A stretch of 64,000 nt of DNA, from positions 3,782,001 to 3,846,000 of the forward strand of contig NZ_CP014839.1 in assembly GCF_001931675.1 (NCBI RefSeq), read 5' to 3'. Origin of the DNA: Pandoraea thiooxydans (GTDB lineage Bacteria > Pseudomonadota > Gammaproteobacteria > Burkholderiales > Burkholderiaceae). This document shows, in pieces, positions 62,603-64,000 of the stretch. The notes below the pieces were generated by a model that was given only the letters and a program-made list of their open reading frames with translations, did not search any database and was not told the origin of the DNA. Position numbers and translations under genes: made by a program. Within the stretch, counting starts at the first letter, position 1; every line of letters begins with the position of its first letter.

Positions 62603-63439
62603 TCAACTCCGCACGCGCGGCGCAAACGCCTGTTGCGTGATGCTGCCGCGACGCGCGACCACGGCCGTGCTCTCCGGGATCGCCTCCCACGCGTCGTGCA
62701 GGTCGACCAGCGGTTCAGAGAGCACCAGGAAGGCGTCTTCGCCGACCGCGCTGATACGCGGATCGTGCGGGTAGAGTTCGTGCAGATGCTTGAAGGAGGT
62801 ACTGTGAAACAGCGTGCGCGATTGGTGTTCGCTGGAGTAGCGCACCGCCACGACCTGCTCGCCGTCGGTCGCGCAGACCGTCATGTTGAGCGGATTCTCG
62901 ACGCCATGACCGGCGGCGATCTGCTCGATGCGCCCGGCCATGCGCTCGAGTGCGGCAACCGGCTGCTGCTCGAGTCCGTACGTCAGCGCCAGGTAGAACA
63001 TCACCTCCGAGTCGGTCGAGCCCTCGATCGCACCGAACAGCGCCGGATCGATGCTCAGCATCAGGTCGCGCCGCAAGGCGTGGAAGTCGCGAATCAGCCC
63101 GTTGTGCGCGAACAGCCAGCGGTTATGGCGAAACGGGTGGCAATTGGTCTCCTGCACCGGCGTCTCGGTGGCCGCGCGAATATGAGCGATGAACAGCGGC
63201 GAGCGAATCGCACGCGCGGCCTCGCGTAAATTGCGGTCGTGCCAGGCGGGGCTCACGCTGCGGTAAAGAAACGGCGCTTCGTGCGGCTGGCCGTACCAGC
63301 CGATGCCGAAGCCGTCACCGTTGGTGGTAGTCGCGCCCATGCGCGAGTGCAGGCTTTGATCGATCAGCGAGTGCTTGGCCCGAAACACGACCGTCTCGAG
63401 CTGGATGGGGTTTCCGGTATAGGCAAGCCAGCGGCACAT
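62603..63439 (-). CDS. Class II glutamine amidotransferase (YafJ-like)
   Basis: 278 aa from the ATG that places Cys at position 2 (MCRWLAYTGNP), the N-terminal nucleophile after Met removal. Motifs: GWYGQPHEAPFLYRSVSPAW, HIRAATETPVQETNCHPFRHNRWLFAHNGLI, EGSTDSEVMFYLAL. Matches the YafJ/DUG3-like family that lacks the partner synthetase domain. Its acceptor is unknown, possibly in gamma-glutamyl peptide turnover. GGAG lies 8 bases upstream of the start. Confidence 0.9.
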   Translation of the reverse strand: MCRWLAYTGNPIQLETVVFRAKHSLIDQSLHSRMGATTTNGDGFGIGWYGQPHEAPFLYRSVSPAWHDRNLREAARAIRSPLFIAHIRAATETPVQETNCHPFRHNRWLFAHNGLIRDFHALRRDLMLSIDPALFGAIEGSTDSEVMFYLALTYGLEQQPVAALERMAGRIEQIAAGHGVENPLNMTVCATDGEQVVAVRYSSEHQSRTLFHSTSFKHLHELYPHDPRISAVGEDAFLVLSEPLVDLHDAWEAIPESTAVVARRGSITQQAFAPRVRS

Positions 63440-63505
63440 GGGAGTTCTCCGGATCATGCCTCGGCGGCCGCATGTCATGCCGCCCCGAGGCCGAGGCGTT
63501 ACAGG

Positions 63506-63889
63506 TCAACGCCGCGTGAGTTGCCACTTCCCATCGGCGGTTCTGCACAGGTTGGGGTAAAAGGCTTGCTTCTGTCCTTTGCTGTACAGCACCACGACCA
63601 GGTCGCGGCAGGTCTGGGTCACCGTCTTGACGGTCTTTTGCGGAGTAATGGCCGCTGTCACCACCACCGGGTTGCCCATGCCCTCGTTGCTCCAGCGGGT
63701 GGTTTGGCCGTCGCGATTGTGTTCGGCCGCGTTGGCGACCGACGCGTAAAGGGCATCGCTGTCGCGATCCTGCAGAAAGGTCATCGGCGTGTCGTGCAGG
63801 AAGCCCAGGTTACTCTGGGCATACAGCGAAGGGGCTGCCGACAGCGCGGCGGTGGCGCATAGCAGGGCGAGCATGCGGGCTGGCTTCAT
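63506..63889 (-). CDS. Exported surface-antigen-like small protein
   Basis: 127 aa with signal peptide residues 1-24 (to LYA). The mature part has the pattern TTRWSNEGMGNPVVVTAAITPQ, TCRDLVVVLYSKGQKQAF and LCRTADGKWQL, similar to the C-terminal domain of Rickettsia 17-kDa-type surface antigens (W-S-N-P-x-G, CR..., CR..DG.W). It lacks the glycine zipper. The cysteine pair (CRD and CRT) likely forms a disulfide. Function unknown. Confidence 0.75.
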   Translation of the reverse strand: MKPARMLALLCATAALSAAPSLYAQSNLGFLHDTPMTFLQDRDSDALYASVANAAEHNRDGQTTRWSNEGMGNPVVVTAAITPQKTVKTVTQTCRDLVVVLYSKGQKQAFYPNLCRTADGKWQLTRR

Positions 63890-64000
63890 GGGGCGATCTC
63901 CCTCGGATGGGTCGATAAAAACGTCACGGACCCCTATTGTATGCGCTCCCGGACTTCACCCGCAGCGGCACTGGCCGGGCCGGCTGCCGCTGCCGACGCT

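Noticed and set aside
63890-64000. Possible gene end at the right window edge
   Set aside because: Only 111 bp remain and no codon-level evidence or motif can be read from them.

Overview
The window is GC-rich, densely coded chromosomal DNA from a betaproteobacterium of the order Burkholderiales, most likely Burkholderiaceae (Pandoraea- or Paraburkholderia-like). This rests on the many LysR regulators, a Bug-type binding protein with TctAB, a Burkholderia-type porin, an AAHS-family aromatic-acid transporter and an entericidin-like lipoprotein. The genus cannot be proved from sequence alone. No rRNA, tRNA, CRISPR array, prophage, insertion sequence or integrase was seen.

Layout. 1-12 kb: an agmatinase-family ureohydrolase followed by an aliphatic-sulfonate-type binding protein (cut by the window edge), then small regulator/enzyme pairs (XRE/SDR, Lrp/LysE, AraC next to a beta-lactamase-fold protein). 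12-21 kb: a crippled flavin reductase copy, then a branched-chain-type ABC transporter operon running into an amidase, an M20 carbamoylase-type hydrolase and an XRE-cupin regulator. It is preceded by a good sigma-54 promoter and an NtrC-like dyad, so it looks like a nitrogen-scavenging operon. 21-25 kb: intact flavin reductase, MazEF-like pair, EamA exporter with a divergent LysR, cupin and entericidin.

25-33.5 kb: on the minus strand, genes for the lower part of gallate/protocatechuate-4,5 catabolism (galD, galB, galC, ligI), a porin, an MFS carrier and an exported amidohydrolase, with a divergent LysR. No ring-cleavage dioxygenase is present. 33.9-40.3 kb: a light-response operon with a LitR/CarH-like MerR regulator, three different photolyase/cryptochrome proteins, a DUF2256 protein and an SDR, with overlapping or nearly touching genes. 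41-50.6 kb: a seven-gene catabolic operon (Bug binding protein, enoyl-CoA hydratase, NDP-forming CoA ligase, alpha/beta hydrolase, MmgE/PrpD, TctB, TctA) with a divergent IclR regulator.

50.7-60.8 kb: trpS is preceded by a Trp-Trp leader peptide and a terminator hairpin, a classical attenuator layout. Its last 69 bp recur exactly at 60733-60801. The 8.9 kb between the copies is visibly less GC-rich and carries a polar-amino-acid ABC transporter, a taurine/sulfonate-type ABC transporter and a two-component system. It looks like an island inserted at the 3' end of trpS. 60.8-64 kb: an Old Yellow Enzyme gene with a divergent MerR regulator and a SoxR-like palindromic operator, a class II glutamine amidotransferase and a small exported protein.
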